Shown one piece after another: positions 8,661 through 17,086 of a DNA stretch of 35,038 nucleotides; the first letter of the stretch is position 1; every line of letters starts with the position of its first letter. The stretch covers positions 1-35,038 of the forward strand of contig JAUUXD010000003.1 of the NCBI GenBank assembly GCA_030588705.1. The letters are read 5' to 3'. The translations under genes were made by a program, and so were the position numbers. Origin of the DNA: a bacterium. GTDB taxonomy: Bacteria; Babelota; Babeliae; Babelales; Vermiphilaceae. The notes under the pieces are model-generated. The model was not told where the DNA came from. It saw only the letters and a list, made by a program, of their open reading frames with translations, and searched no databases.

Positions 8661-9038
8661 ATGAGTAAGAAATTATTCGCATTGTTACTTCTTGCAGCAG
8701 TTGGCTCATCAGTCAATGCAGGAGCAAGATGGAATGGCTTGAAAGAGCGTTGTGCAACAGGTTGGGCATATGCTAAAGATGGCGCTTGGGTTCTCAAGCC
8801 GGCATTACCTATGGATAATAAAGACGGAAAACTTGATTCCCACTTGGCTACTTTCAAATCTGAAAAATTGAAAACGGCTGAAAAGTATAAACGTTTCAAT
8901 CGCTGGATCGGTATTCCTTACAGCGTTGTTTTCACAGCAGGAACTTCTGCAGCAGCATTCTTTGCTGTCAAAGGGATCGCCAAGAAGATCCAAGTCCGCA
9001 GAGCAAAGAAAGCTCTTGCAGATAAAGAACTCGCGTAA
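8661..9038 (+). CDS. Secreted or membrane-anchored hypothetical protein
   Basis: MSKKLFALLLLAAVGSSVNAG signal peptide from ATG 8661; C-terminal TM plus basic tail KKIQVRRAKK. Confidence 0.75.
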   Translation: MSKKLFALLLLAAVGSSVNAGARWNGLKERCATGWAYAKDGAWVLKPALPMDNKDGKLDSHLATFKSEKLKTAEKYKRFNRWIGIPYSVVFTAGTSAAAFFAVKGIAKKIQVRRAKKALADKELA

Positions 9039-9070
9039 GTAACATTGCGTGATTTGCAATAGAAAATAGG

Positions 9071-9098
9071 GAAGGCGCTTGCATTGGTGAGCGCCTTC
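9071..9098 (+). terminator. Hairpin terminator candidate after 8661-9038
   Basis: GAAGGCGCT...AGCGCCTTC 9-bp stem; weak T-tract. Confidence 0.5.
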
Positions 9099-9193
9099 TT
9101 CGCTAAAGGGGCAGCACCGCTCGAGTGATGAAAGCAACTCGGGAATATGAGGGAGCATGATACGTGAATAGGTATAACATGAGGGGTATGACT

Positions 9194-10018
9194 ATGAATA
9201 AAAAACTTTTTTCTGTACTAATTCTGCTTTTTTTTGTGGCACAACCGGCCCATGCCTATTGCGGCTGGGTGGCGCGTTCAGCGAGGTTCGTTGCCGATGG
9301 AGCATCTGATATTTTTCAAGTTCTCAAGCCTGAACTGCGCACGGAGAGCAAGCTCGTTCCTGAATATAAAAAAGGCGAGAATGGCCAACCAGGGAAATTC
9401 GAACATGCTCATCAGGTGAAAAAAGTTGGGGAGAAGAAAGAATCTTGGGTGGTGGAGTTTTCTGATCTCGAGAAAGCAGTAGAAGCAATGGTGGATGATG
9501 AAGAAAACAAGGAAGAGTATCAATCACGCTTGCGGGTATTTAAAGAAGCTAAACGGGCTGGAAAAGCTAAAAAGGCGCTGGGCCCCTTTGATTTTGGTAA
9601 TATGCTCTACGTTGTTGATCTGAATGGTGCGGTATTTTGTTTGAACGAAGTCGGTGACGGGCTACGTGAAGCTGATCCAGGACTGCAGTCCTTAGGCCCT
9701 ATTGGCAATGGTCCTCCTGTATTTGTTCTGCATACTTGTTCAAAGTTTCTCGAAAAAATTAAGTTCGTTACCTACGAAGAGCAAACTAACGCAAAGCAAG
9801 ACGCTATGCGCTTTGGCTTTCTTAAATCATTGCGCGGTTTTAAGCGCGATACCAAGTTATTGGGTTGCTACGTTTTCATGAAACCCTATGCGCTTGCGTG
9901 TGCTGCCGGATTAACGTTCGGTGCCTATAAGCTATATGAGAAGCTTGAGATCTATGAAAAGTTCTTGAAGCCAAATACGCATGGCCTTAAAGAGGATGAG
10001 CTAGATTCATCCCTTTAA
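9194..10018 (+). CDS. Secreted or membrane-anchored hypothetical protein
   Basis: MNKKLFSVLILLFFVAQPAHAYCG signal peptide; C-terminal hydrophobic segment ALACAAGLTFGAYKLYEKL. Confidence 0.75.
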   Translation: MNKKLFSVLILLFFVAQPAHAYCGWVARSARFVADGASDIFQVLKPELRTESKLVPEYKKGENGQPGKFEHAHQVKKVGEKKESWVVEFSDLEKAVEAMVDDEENKEEYQSRLRVFKEAKRAGKAKKALGPFDFGNMLYVVDLNGAVFCLNEVGDGLREADPGLQSLGPIGNGPPVFVLHTCSKFLEKIKFVTYEEQTNAKQDAMRFGFLKSLRGFKRDTKLLGCYVFMKPYALACAAGLTFGAYKLYEKLEIYEKFLKPNTHGLKEDELDSSL

Positions 10019-10648
10019 TCGTTTCAACGCTGCGATTGGATCCCCTTGATCAAAGATAGCGGATGCAATAGCAAAATCCTGTGCACCTTCTTGGGAAAGC
10101 ATCTCGATATTCTCCCCGCTGATCCCTCCATCCATGCCGACTACAAATGGCAATTGCTTTTCATTACGATGAGCGACCAATTTTTTGAGTGCGTCCACCG
10201 CGGAGGGCAAAAAACATTGACCAGAAAAGCCAGGCTCCACCGACATGATTAAAACTTGATCGATCATATGGAGGATAGGAAAGAGTTCACTAACGTCCGT
10301 TTTTGGTTTGATTGCGATGCTCGGCTGCCAATTATTTTCCTTTATTCGTTTTATGATGCCCTCGATATTTTTTGTTGATTCAAAATGAAATGAAAAAATT
10401 GTTTGATCGGGAAGCTGGAGCGTATCACACCAATTCTCTGGATCATCAACCATGAGATGTACCCACAGTTGCTTATTGGTTGCTTTGCTGATGGCGTTTA
10501 CGGTGCCGGCGCCAAACGTGAGGTTGGGTACAAAATGGTTATCCATAATATCAAGGTGAAACCCGTCGCAGTATGGTTCTAGTTGTTTGATTTCTGCTTC
10601 GAGGCGCAAAAGATTGGCCGATATAAGTGAGGGATATATTCGTATCAT
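10007..10648 (-). CDS. rpe: Ribulose-phosphate 3-epimerase
   Basis: IYPSLISANLLRLEAEIKQLE...FHLDIMDNHFVPNLTFG...VLIMSVEPGFSGQCF...VGMDGGIS; start at MIRIYPS (10648). Confidence 0.95.
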   Translation of the reverse strand: MIRIYPSLISANLLRLEAEIKQLEPYCDGFHLDIMDNHFVPNLTFGAGTVNAISKATNKQLWVHLMVDDPENWCDTLQLPDQTIFSFHFESTKNIEGIIKRIKENNWQPSIAIKPKTDVSELFPILHMIDQVLIMSVEPGFSGQCFLPSAVDALKKLVAHRNEKQLPFVVGMDGGISGENIEMLSQEGAQDFAIASAIFDQGDPIAALKRLKG

Positions 10649-10724
10649 GGTGGTACATCCTTTTAATTCTTCATGGTAAAATTGCCTGTTTTTGCTATCA
10701 TTATACACATGTTTTAAATCTGAT

Positions 10725-10778
10725 CCTACTTCGCTTATCCGGGCCTCCCGGTTCGGCAAGCTTCGAAGGACATGGCAA
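10725..10778. repeat. Intergenic palindromic repeat copy
   Basis: CCTACTTCGCTTATCCGGGCCTCCCGGTTCGGCAAGCTTCGAAGG, near match to the reverse complement of 32785-32831. Confidence 0.8.
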
Positions 10779-10797
10779 GTAAGCAAGGAATTAGATA

Positions 10798-11247
10798 ATG
10801 ATTACGAAATTGGGAATGGTTATTTTATTGGAGCATGATTTGGAAGCGGCGGTTACGTTCTATAAAAAAATAGGATTAAAACCGATCTTTCATATCAAAG
10901 ATTCATGGGCGGAATTTGCAATCGGGCCGGTAAAATTAGGGTTGTGCCCTACGAAACAAAAGCCAACCGATCGTATTACGGGCATTGTGTTGGAGCTGGA
11001 GGATGTGCGGAACTTTTATGAAACATTCAAGGATGTAATCCTATTCAAATCGGAACCGCAGGAAAAAGTTCATGGGATCATGGTGAGCATGCAGGATCCA
11101 GGGGGCAATATTGTCGACCTCTATCAGCCAACTCCTGAGCGAGTGCAAGAGCTGGTGAAAGAAGTGGTCGATAAAGACCAAAAAACGAGCGGAGGTTGCT
11201 GCGCAAAAGAGAGCTGCGGGTGCCAAACCAAAAAAGCGGATGCTTAA
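10798..11247 (+). CDS. VOC (glyoxalase/dioxygenase) superfamily protein with Cys-rich C-terminal tail
   Basis: LEHDLEAAVTFYKKIGLKPIFH...MVSMQDPGGNIVDLYQPT; tail GGCCAKESCGCQTKKADA. Confidence 0.85.
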   Translation: MITKLGMVILLEHDLEAAVTFYKKIGLKPIFHIKDSWAEFAIGPVKLGLCPTKQKPTDRITGIVLELEDVRNFYETFKDVILFKSEPQEKVHGIMVSMQDPGGNIVDLYQPTPERVQELVKEVVDKDQKTSGGCCAKESCGCQTKKADA

Positions 11248-11447
11248 ATCGAGGGGGAACTCTTAAGCGCCGGTCTTTTTAGGATCAAAGTTTACCGATA
11301 GTAACGAAAAGATGATGCGACATGATGGTAGCAATCGCTCGCATTCTGGATAATTGTTTTTTATCCTTATAAAACAGTGATAATGAAGAAGCGCCTTCGT
11401 GATCGGGGCATATAAAATCTTAGTCTAGTCCTATCAGATAAAATGGG

Positions 11448-11475
11448 TTGAGGTTTTAATATTTTTGCCTATACT
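11448..11475 (+). promoter_or_regulatory. Candidate groESL promoter (TTGAGG-N16-TATACT)
   Basis: Sigma70-like boxes upstream of groES. Confidence 0.45.
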
Positions 11476-11483
11476 TGGTGAGT

Positions 11484-11540
11484 AGCGTTCGCGAAGCGCC
11501 CTTCGGAGCTTTAGCGAAGTAGGGTGGCCCTTTTTAGGGT
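11484..11540. repeat. Intergenic GCGAAG-type palindromic repeat in the groES leader
   Basis: GCGTTCGCGAAGCGCCCTTCGGAGCTTTAGCGAAGTAGGGTGGCCC shares words with the 3577-3757 element. Confidence 0.65.
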
Positions 11541-11581
11541 CTATTATAAGACGATATTATTTAATGAAAGGGTACACGATG

Positions 11582-11866
11582 ATGGAAAAAATTAAGCCAC
11601 TTGGCGACCGGCTGTTGGTCAAGCGAGTGGAGCAAGAGGAAACTACCACGTCGGGAATTATCATTCCTGATAGTGCAAAAGAGAAAGCGCAGATTGGTGC
11701 GGTGATTGCCGTGGGTGCTGGACGCCGTAATAATGACGGCAAGCTGATCCCGATGGCAGTGAAAGTGGGCGATAAGGTTTACTTCGGCAAATATGCTGGT
11801 ACTGAAGCCGGCGATGATTACCTTATTGTAAAAGAAGATGAAATTTTAGGACTGTTGGAACTGTAG
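11582..11866 (+). CDS. groES: Co-chaperonin GroES
   Basis: [44 protein letters not shown]. Start could be 11579 or 11564. Confidence 0.97.
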   Translation: MEKIKPLGDRLLVKRVEQEETTTSGIIIPDSAKEKAQIGAVIAVGAGRRNNDGKLIPMAVKVGDKVYFGKYAGTEAGDDYLIVKEDEILGLLEL

Positions 11867-11877
11867 GAGATTTTTCC

Positions 11878-13527
11878 ATGGCATCAAAGAAGATTATTTT
11901 TGGCTCATATTCGCGAGAACGCATTCGCAAAGGAATTGATACCTTAGCGGATACCGTTAAAATTACCCTCGGTCCCCGGGGGCGTAACGTGGCATTTGAG
12001 CGCTCATTTGGCTCTCCATTGGTCACCAAGGATGGGGTAACAGTAGCTAAAGAGATTGAACTTGAAGATAGATTCGAAAACATGGGCGCACAGATGGTGC
12101 GTGAAGTAGCAAGCAAAACAGCTGACGTGGCTGGTGATGGAACCACCACGGCAACGGTGCTTGCCCAAGCGATTTACCGTGAAGGGAATAAGCAGGTTAC
12201 TGCTGGTGCGAATCCGATTGAATTAAAGCGGGGCATTGATAAAGCGGTTATGGTTGTGGTTGATGAGATCAAAAAAAATTCAAAAGCGGTTGATAGCAAG
12301 AAAGAAATTGAGCAGGTTGCAATGATCTCTGCCAACTCGGATGCGTCGATCGGTACTCTTATTGCCGAAGCAATGGAACGCGTGGGGCGCGATGGCGTGA
12401 TCACTGTGGAAGAGGCAAAAGGGATGCAGGATGAGCTGGATATCGTTGAAGGTATGCAGTTTGATCGTGGATATCTCTCTCCCTATTTTGTAACGAATGC
12501 AGAAAAGATGGAGACGATGCTTGAAAATCCATCCATCTTAATCGTTGAGAAAAAGATTAGCAGCATGAAATCGATGTTGCCGGTTCTTGAACAGGTTGCC
12601 AAAGGGGGCCGTCCATTATTGATTATTGCCGAAGATGTTGAAGGTGAAGCGCTCGCCACATTGGTGGTGAATAAACTACGTGGCACGTTGAATGTGGCTG
12701 CGGTGAAGGCACCTGGCTTTGGTGATCGCCGCAAAGCAATGCTTGAAGATATTGCGGTGCTAACCGGCGGTAAGATGATCACCGAAGATATTGGCGTAAA
12801 GCTTGATAACGTAATGCTTGAGGATCTTGGTACTGCTAAGCGAGTGATGGTAACGAAAGATACTTGCACGATTGTGGAAGGATGCGGGGCTCCTGAAACC
12901 ATTAAGGGGCGCGTGCAGCAGATTCGCATGCAAATTGAAAACAGCACCTCTGATTACGACACAGAAAAGATGCAGGAACGGCTTGCCAAGCTTGCCGGCG
13001 GTGTTGCGGTGATTCGTGTGGGTGCTGCTACAGAAACAGAAATGAAAGAAAAGAAAGATCGTATCGAAGATGCACTTCATGCAACGCGCGCTGCCGTGGA
13101 AGAAGGCATTGTTGCCGGTGGTGGCGTAGTCCTTTTGCGTGCACAAAAGGCGCTTAACGATATGAAATTTGAAAGTAGTGAGCAGCGTGGTGGTGCACAG
13201 ATTGTGAAAAAAGCTCTTGAAGAGCCGCTTCGCATTATTGTGCACAATGCAGGATTTGATGCATCAGTGATTATCAACAAGCTGAAAGCAGAATCGGGCA
13301 ATAGGGGCTTTGATGCCAAAACGGGCGAGTATGTGGATATGTTTGAAGCCGGTATTATCGATCCGGCCAAAGTAGCCCGTTCAGCGATCCAGAACGCAGC
13401 ATCAATCGCAGGCCTTATGCTCACGACGGAAGCCACGATTACTGATATTGCCGAGAAGAAAGATGCCCCAACGGCCCCTATGGGCGGCATGGGAGGTATG
13501 GGCGGCGGTATGCCAGGAATGTACTAA
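11878..13527 (+). CDS. groEL: Chaperonin GroEL
   Basis: 549 aa; [68 protein letters not shown] tail. Confidence 0.98.
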   Translation: MASKKIIFGSYSRERIRKGIDTLADTVKITLGPRGRNVAFERSFGSPLVTKDGVTVAKEIELEDRFENMGAQMVREVASKTADVAGDGTTTATVLAQAIYREGNKQVTAGANPIELKRGIDKAVMVVVDEIKKNSKAVDSKKEIEQVAMISANSDASIGTLIAEAMERVGRDGVITVEEAKGMQDELDIVEGMQFDRGYLSPYFVTNAEKMETMLENPSILIVEKKISSMKSMLPVLEQVAKGGRPLLIIAEDVEGEALATLVVNKLRGTLNVAAVKAPGFGDRRKAMLEDIAVLTGGKMITEDIGVKLDNVMLEDLGTAKRVMVTKDTCTIVEGCGAPETIKGRVQQIRMQIENSTSDYDTEKMQERLAKLAGGVAVIRVGAATETEMKEKKDRIEDALHATRAAVEEGIVAGGGVVLLRAQKALNDMKFESSEQRGGAQIVKKALEEPLRIIVHNAGFDASVIINKLKAESGNRGFDAKTGEYVDMFEAGIIDPAKVARSAIQNAASIAGLMLTTEATITDIAEKKDAPTAPMGGMGGMGGGMPGMY

Positions 13528-13598
13528 GCAGTTCTAGCGGCGTCAGCCAGAAGAAGCTCCCATAGGGAGCGAAGACTGGAATGCCAGGTATGTACTAA
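13528..13598 (+). repeat. Small palindrome insertion after groEL with duplicated stop-codon region
   Basis: 13510-13527 ATGCCAGGAATGTACTAA repeated at 13581-13598 (one mismatch); intervening CCAG-N5-GCTCCC-ATA-GGGAGC-N5-CTGG palindrome. Confidence 0.75.
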
Positions 13599-13617
13599 AT
13601 AGAAAACAACGCCAAAT

Positions 13618-13650
13618 GAGCCCCCAGCATAAGCCGGGGGCTCTTGCTTT
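13618..13650 (+). terminator. Rho-independent terminator after groEL
   Basis: GAGCCCCC-N10-GGGGGCTC then TTGCTTTTT. Confidence 0.8.
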
Positions 13651-13671
13651 TTATGCCCAAAACGCTATGCT
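13644..13671 (+). promoter_or_regulatory. Candidate promoter (TTGCTT-N16-TATGCT) overlapping the terminator T-tract
   Basis: Sigma70-like boxes; related sequence follows the next terminator at 14411-14440. Confidence 0.4.
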
Positions 13672-13733
13672 AAAAGGGAATCTGAGCGGTGTGAGGCAGT
13701 GCATATAATACAACAAATTACTAGAGGATACTT

Positions 13734-14354
13734 ATGAAGAAATTAGTTGCAATACTATTGTTAAGTTTCACCTTGCCACTGTGTGCCATGGAAGCAACGA
13801 TGGAATATCATTCAGATGGCAGTGGTTCGGGGGGCGAGGGGGAAGAAAGCTTCAGGCCGGTTATTGGTTTTGGTACTCCGCTTTCTCCAGTGAGCACAGC
13901 ACCAAACGAATCCCCGGAAGTCCTTAGAATGGTACACGATTTGAAAGATCGACAACTACGACCCCTATTCGAGGATGAGGAAGTAGAGCCGACGGATCCT
14001 GTCTTAGCTGTTGAAGGTGCCGCTCCAGTTTCCCCTCCGGGTGAATCCCTAGGTGGAGGCGGTGGTGCATCATCACGAGTTCCAGCAGGAAATGCTTCTC
14101 CGATCTCCAAATGGTACAGTCCAAAATCTCCAGTTTTAAGAATTGTGGCGCCAACAAGTTTGGTAGCAATAATTATGGGGGGATATCTAACGCGTCGCCA
14201 TGTTAAAAAGCAACGAGCTTTGGGCAAACCAACCGTCTTTGATCGCATGGGGCAGTGGGTACAGCAAAGATACCGCGGTTTAGTTCGCAGCCCGAAGAAG
14301 CCAGCAGGCGAAGACGGGCGTCGTGAAAAAACGACCAGCGAAACAAGCGCGTAA
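13734..14354 (+). CDS. Secreted single-TM protein, cassette family member 1
   Basis: Signal peptide MKKLVAILLLSFTLPLCAME; Pro/Ser/Gly-rich middle; TM; tail TRRHVKKQRALGKPTVFDRMGQWVQQRYRGLVRS. Confidence 0.85.
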   Translation: MKKLVAILLLSFTLPLCAMEATMEYHSDGSGSGGEGEESFRPVIGFGTPLSPVSTAPNESPEVLRMVHDLKDRQLRPLFEDEEVEPTDPVLAVEGAAPVSPPGESLGGGGGASSRVPAGNASPISKWYSPKSPVLRIVAPTSLVAIIMGGYLTRRHVKKQRALGKPTVFDRMGQWVQQRYRGLVRSPKKPAGEDGRREKTTSETSA

Positions 14355-14373
14355 GTTGTTTGCGAAAAATCTA

Positions 14374-14420
14374 GAGGCCTTGACGTAAGACGGACTTACG
14401 TCAAGGCCTCTTTTCTTTTT
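14374..14420 (+). terminator. Strong Rho-independent terminator
   Basis: GAGGCCTTGACGTAAG-ACGGA-CTTACGTCAAGGCCTC perfect 16-bp stem followed by TTTTCTTTTT. Confidence 0.95.
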
Positions 14421-14500
14421 TATGCAAAAAACTATACTTGAGGGAAAATTGAGCCGTAGACGGTTTGTGAAATTAGATAGATTATAAGCGGAGGATGACC

Positions 14501-15679
14501 ATGAAAAAAATTTTTGTACTACTCGTGCTCAGCTCGATACTGCCGTTGTGTGCAATGGAGCAAGAAGCTTGTGGTGAAGCCAATGGTGATGGTGCAGGTA
14601 GCGAGGCAGGAGTGCGACATCTTAAGTTTAGTCCAATAGTTGACGTTTGGGAACTTGACACTGAGGACGAAGATGAAGAAAAAAAATGTGGGGAGTTATT
14701 TGATAGAATGTATGAATTGAGGAGGAAAGGGAGAATTGATGTCGCTCGTTTAAAATATTTAGAGGATGCACTAGATGAGAGTGACGCGAATCCTAAAAAG
14801 ATTGAAAAGATTGAAAAAAGGATTGCTGCAGATGAAAGCTTATTTGGGCAATTATTTAGCGAACAGGAAGAAGAAGACCTATTAAGTGAAGAGGAAGATT
14901 CAGAAGGAGGGCGTGCAACTGATTTTTCTGGGTCGGAAGATAGTGGTTCTTCTTCGGGTGAGGAAGACGGCTCCAGTGACTCAACGGAGTTGGCTGAACT
15001 ATCAAGTGCAGATGAAGAAGACAGTGACGCCGGATTTTTATCGTGGGCCACGAAACCTCGAGATGGTGTTGTAGTTTTACCTTCTGCCGCTCAAGACGCA
15101 GAAGTTGAACCTCGAGATGGTGATGCACCGGTTGATGAAGATGCCGATGAAAGAAGCGGGTCATCAAGCGATGAGGCTGTTGAGCAAGAGGAAGAAGGCA
15201 GTGCCGGTGAGCCTGAAGTGGCAGCGGCAGCAGATGCTTACGAAGAGGCCGGAGGCGTGATTGGAGATCTAGATGCTCCAGTTGATGAACCTGATCGTGC
15301 CAGAATAAAAAAGCAAACTGAGTTAGCAGGCAGGCTGGGTGATTTACGGAAGCACGACGTCGATGTTACAAGTTTATGGAATCGTCTAGGACGCGTGGAA
15401 ACCGATCTTGCAGATTTGGAAAGAGAAATTGATGCCCTTGGAGAAAAAGCAGGAACTGCTCCTGCGGACGTTGGTCGTGGATGGTTGAAGAGGGCGGTTC
15501 AATCACCTGTGTTGGGCAAAGTTGCCGGAATAACTTTCGGAGCATTTGTTATAGGTGGATTTACGCACCGCCATGTTAGAACACGACGAGCCCAGGGCAA
15601 ACCAACTATCTTTGATCGCATGTGGAGTACGAGTAAAGAGTGGAAGAAAAAAGCTGAACGTCTTGTCCGCCGGAGTTGA
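14501..15679 (+). CDS. Secreted single-TM protein, cassette family member 2, acidic low-complexity ectodomain
   Basis: Signal peptide MKKIFVLLVLSSILPLCAME; Asp/Glu/Ser-rich middle; TM; tail THRHVRTRRAQGKPTIFDRMWSTSKEWKKKAERLVRRS. Confidence 0.85.
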   Translation: MKKIFVLLVLSSILPLCAMEQEACGEANGDGAGSEAGVRHLKFSPIVDVWELDTEDEDEEKKCGELFDRMYELRRKGRIDVARLKYLEDALDESDANPKKIEKIEKRIAADESLFGQLFSEQEEEDLLSEEEDSEGGRATDFSGSEDSGSSSGEEDGSSDSTELAELSSADEEDSDAGFLSWATKPRDGVVVLPSAAQDAEVEPRDGDAPVDEDADERSGSSSDEAVEQEEEGSAGEPEVAAAADAYEEAGGVIGDLDAPVDEPDRARIKKQTELAGRLGDLRKHDVDVTSLWNRLGRVETDLADLEREIDALGEKAGTAPADVGRGWLKRAVQSPVLGKVAGITFGAFVIGGFTHRHVRTRRAQGKPTIFDRMWSTSKEWKKKAERLVRRS

Positions 15680-15731
15680 AAACGAACAGTATGGTTTTAT
15701 TGGATTTTAATTCTTACAATATAGGATGATT

Positions 15732-16328
15732 ATGAAAAAATTATTAGCGATAGCATTGTTGATTTCAATGGGGCCGTTGTGTGCCATGGAGGCAGATGAT
15801 GCTGTTCGAGAAGCATGGATGAAAGAACCGGCAGATGCCACCGAGATCGCCCAATTCGGTGGATTCGTGGAAGCTGCTAGGAGAACTGAAGGGTATTGGC
15901 AAGAGCAACTTGCGATTTTTTCTACCTCACCTAATGGTTGCACGAACGGAGATTTAAGAACATTTTGGCGATATTTTGAGGAAGAAAATGAAGTGGGTTG
16001 TAGGGCGCACTTTAAAGCTTCTCATCCGGTGGCCGTAGCCGCATTTTCACCTGCATCTCCTCCAGTAGGTTCAGGACGTGGGGCGCGCAGAAAACTTCGT
16101 CATAGCGGCAAGGATAGAAAGTTGCTTTGTCTTTCCAAACTAGGGTATTTAACCGCTATGGGTGGAACAGCTATGGTAGCTGGCGGTGCGTATGCAGCTC
16201 GAAGGCATATTAAGGTACGTCATGCCAAGGGTGAAAAGACTGTTTTTGATCGCATGGGGCAGTGGGTACAGCAAAGATATCGCCGTTTAGTTCGAAGTAA
16301 AAAAATGACCAGCGAAACAACAGCGTAA
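15732..16328 (+). CDS. Secreted single-TM protein, cassette family member 3
   Basis: Signal peptide MKKLLAIALLISMGPLCAME; TM; tail ARRHIKVRHAKGEKTVFDRMGQWVQQRYRRLVRS. Confidence 0.85.
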   Translation: MKKLLAIALLISMGPLCAMEADDAVREAWMKEPADATEIAQFGGFVEAARRTEGYWQEQLAIFSTSPNGCTNGDLRTFWRYFEEENEVGCRAHFKASHPVAVAAFSPASPPVGSGRGARRKLRHSGKDRKLLCLSKLGYLTAMGGTAMVAGGAYAARRHIKVRHAKGEKTVFDRMGQWVQQRYRRLVRSKKMTSETTA

Positions 16329-16347
16329 GCTATTCGCGAAAAATCTA

Positions 16348-16410
16348 GAGGCCTTGACGTAAGTCCGACGTAGACGTAAGACGGATGAGCATATCAGGGC
16401 CTCTTTTTTT
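16348..16410 (+). terminator. Terminator related to 14374-14420
   Basis: GAGGCCTTGACGTAAG start shared with 14374; closes with TCAGGGCCTCTTTTTTT. Confidence 0.75.
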
Positions 16411-16543
16411 ACATCTGTATAAAAATCTGCTACCTTAAACCTCCCATTAGCAAGGGGAAATGGGGAATGTGCGTTGTTTTAACGCACAAATAAAAAGAAT
16501 TAGATAGCAAAATTGTATAACTATTATTTAAGTGGAGTTTATC

Positions 16544-16837
16544 ATGAAACGATATGGAGTGTTATTTGCATTGATTATGGTTGGTAGCATGGTGGCGCAG
16601 GGGGACAAAGATAAGGAAGGTAGTTTTTTGCGAAGGAGCGATAGTAGGGATATCCCGCCTCGTAAAGAAAGCGGGAAGGATCTTTTTTCTTCTCTCCCCA
16701 GTGCGCTGATGATACGTGAATCTTTAAGGAGGAGGCAACGGGCTAGGGAGGGAGTTCTATCAGTATTATTAGATGAACAGGAAGCTCAAAGGGAAACTCA
16801 CGCACTGTTTGAGCTTGAAAAGGGATTGTCTACTTGA
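16544..16837 (+). CDS. Small secreted hypothetical protein
   Basis: MKRYGVLFALIMVGSMVAQG signal peptide from ATG 16544. Confidence 0.6.
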   Translation: MKRYGVLFALIMVGSMVAQGDKDKEGSFLRRSDSRDIPPRKESGKDLFSSLPSALMIRESLRRRQRAREGVLSVLLDEQEAQRETHALFELEKGLST

Positions 16838-16858
16838 AACACACATGTGAGGTTGATC

Positions 16859-16918
16859 ATGAAAAAAAATAAGACAGTTTTGCTGTTTCTATTTTTGTCC
16901 CCATATGGCTCTATGTGA
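16859..16918 (+). pseudogene. Signal-peptide-only ORF remnant
   Basis: MKKNKTVLLFLFLSPYGSM* (19 aa), same type of leader as the neighbours. Confidence 0.4.
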
Positions 16919-17013
16919 AATCCATCTGAAACTTGTTTAGCTTGCGTGATGAAGCAGTATTTTATGCGGGAATAGTACCACGAGCAGGGTCGGGGAAAGA
17001 AATAGCCACGCGG

Positions 17014-17043
17014 TTGACTCATTTGCCCCATTTTGCCTATACT
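17014..17043 (+). promoter_or_regulatory. Strong candidate promoter (TTGACT-N18-TATACT)
   Basis: Near-consensus boxes upstream of 17087. Confidence 0.65.
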
Positions 17044-17086
17044 GGGAACTGATTCACATTCCTATCATCGCCAAAGGGGGGCATTC

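Noticed and set aside
11250-11580. Search for a CIRCE (HrcA) operator upstream of groES
   Set aside because: No TTAGCACTC-N9-GAGTGCTAA or close match seen.
12483-13490. Long minus-strand ORFs inside groEL
   Set aside because: Antisense frames of a highly conserved gene; codon-bias artefacts.
13470-13527. GGM repeats at the GroEL C-terminus
   Set aside because: Normal feature of bacterial GroEL.
14482-15167. Minus-strand Ser- or His/Leu-rich ORFs opposite cassette 2
   Set aside because: Mirror translations of acidic low-complexity coding sequence.
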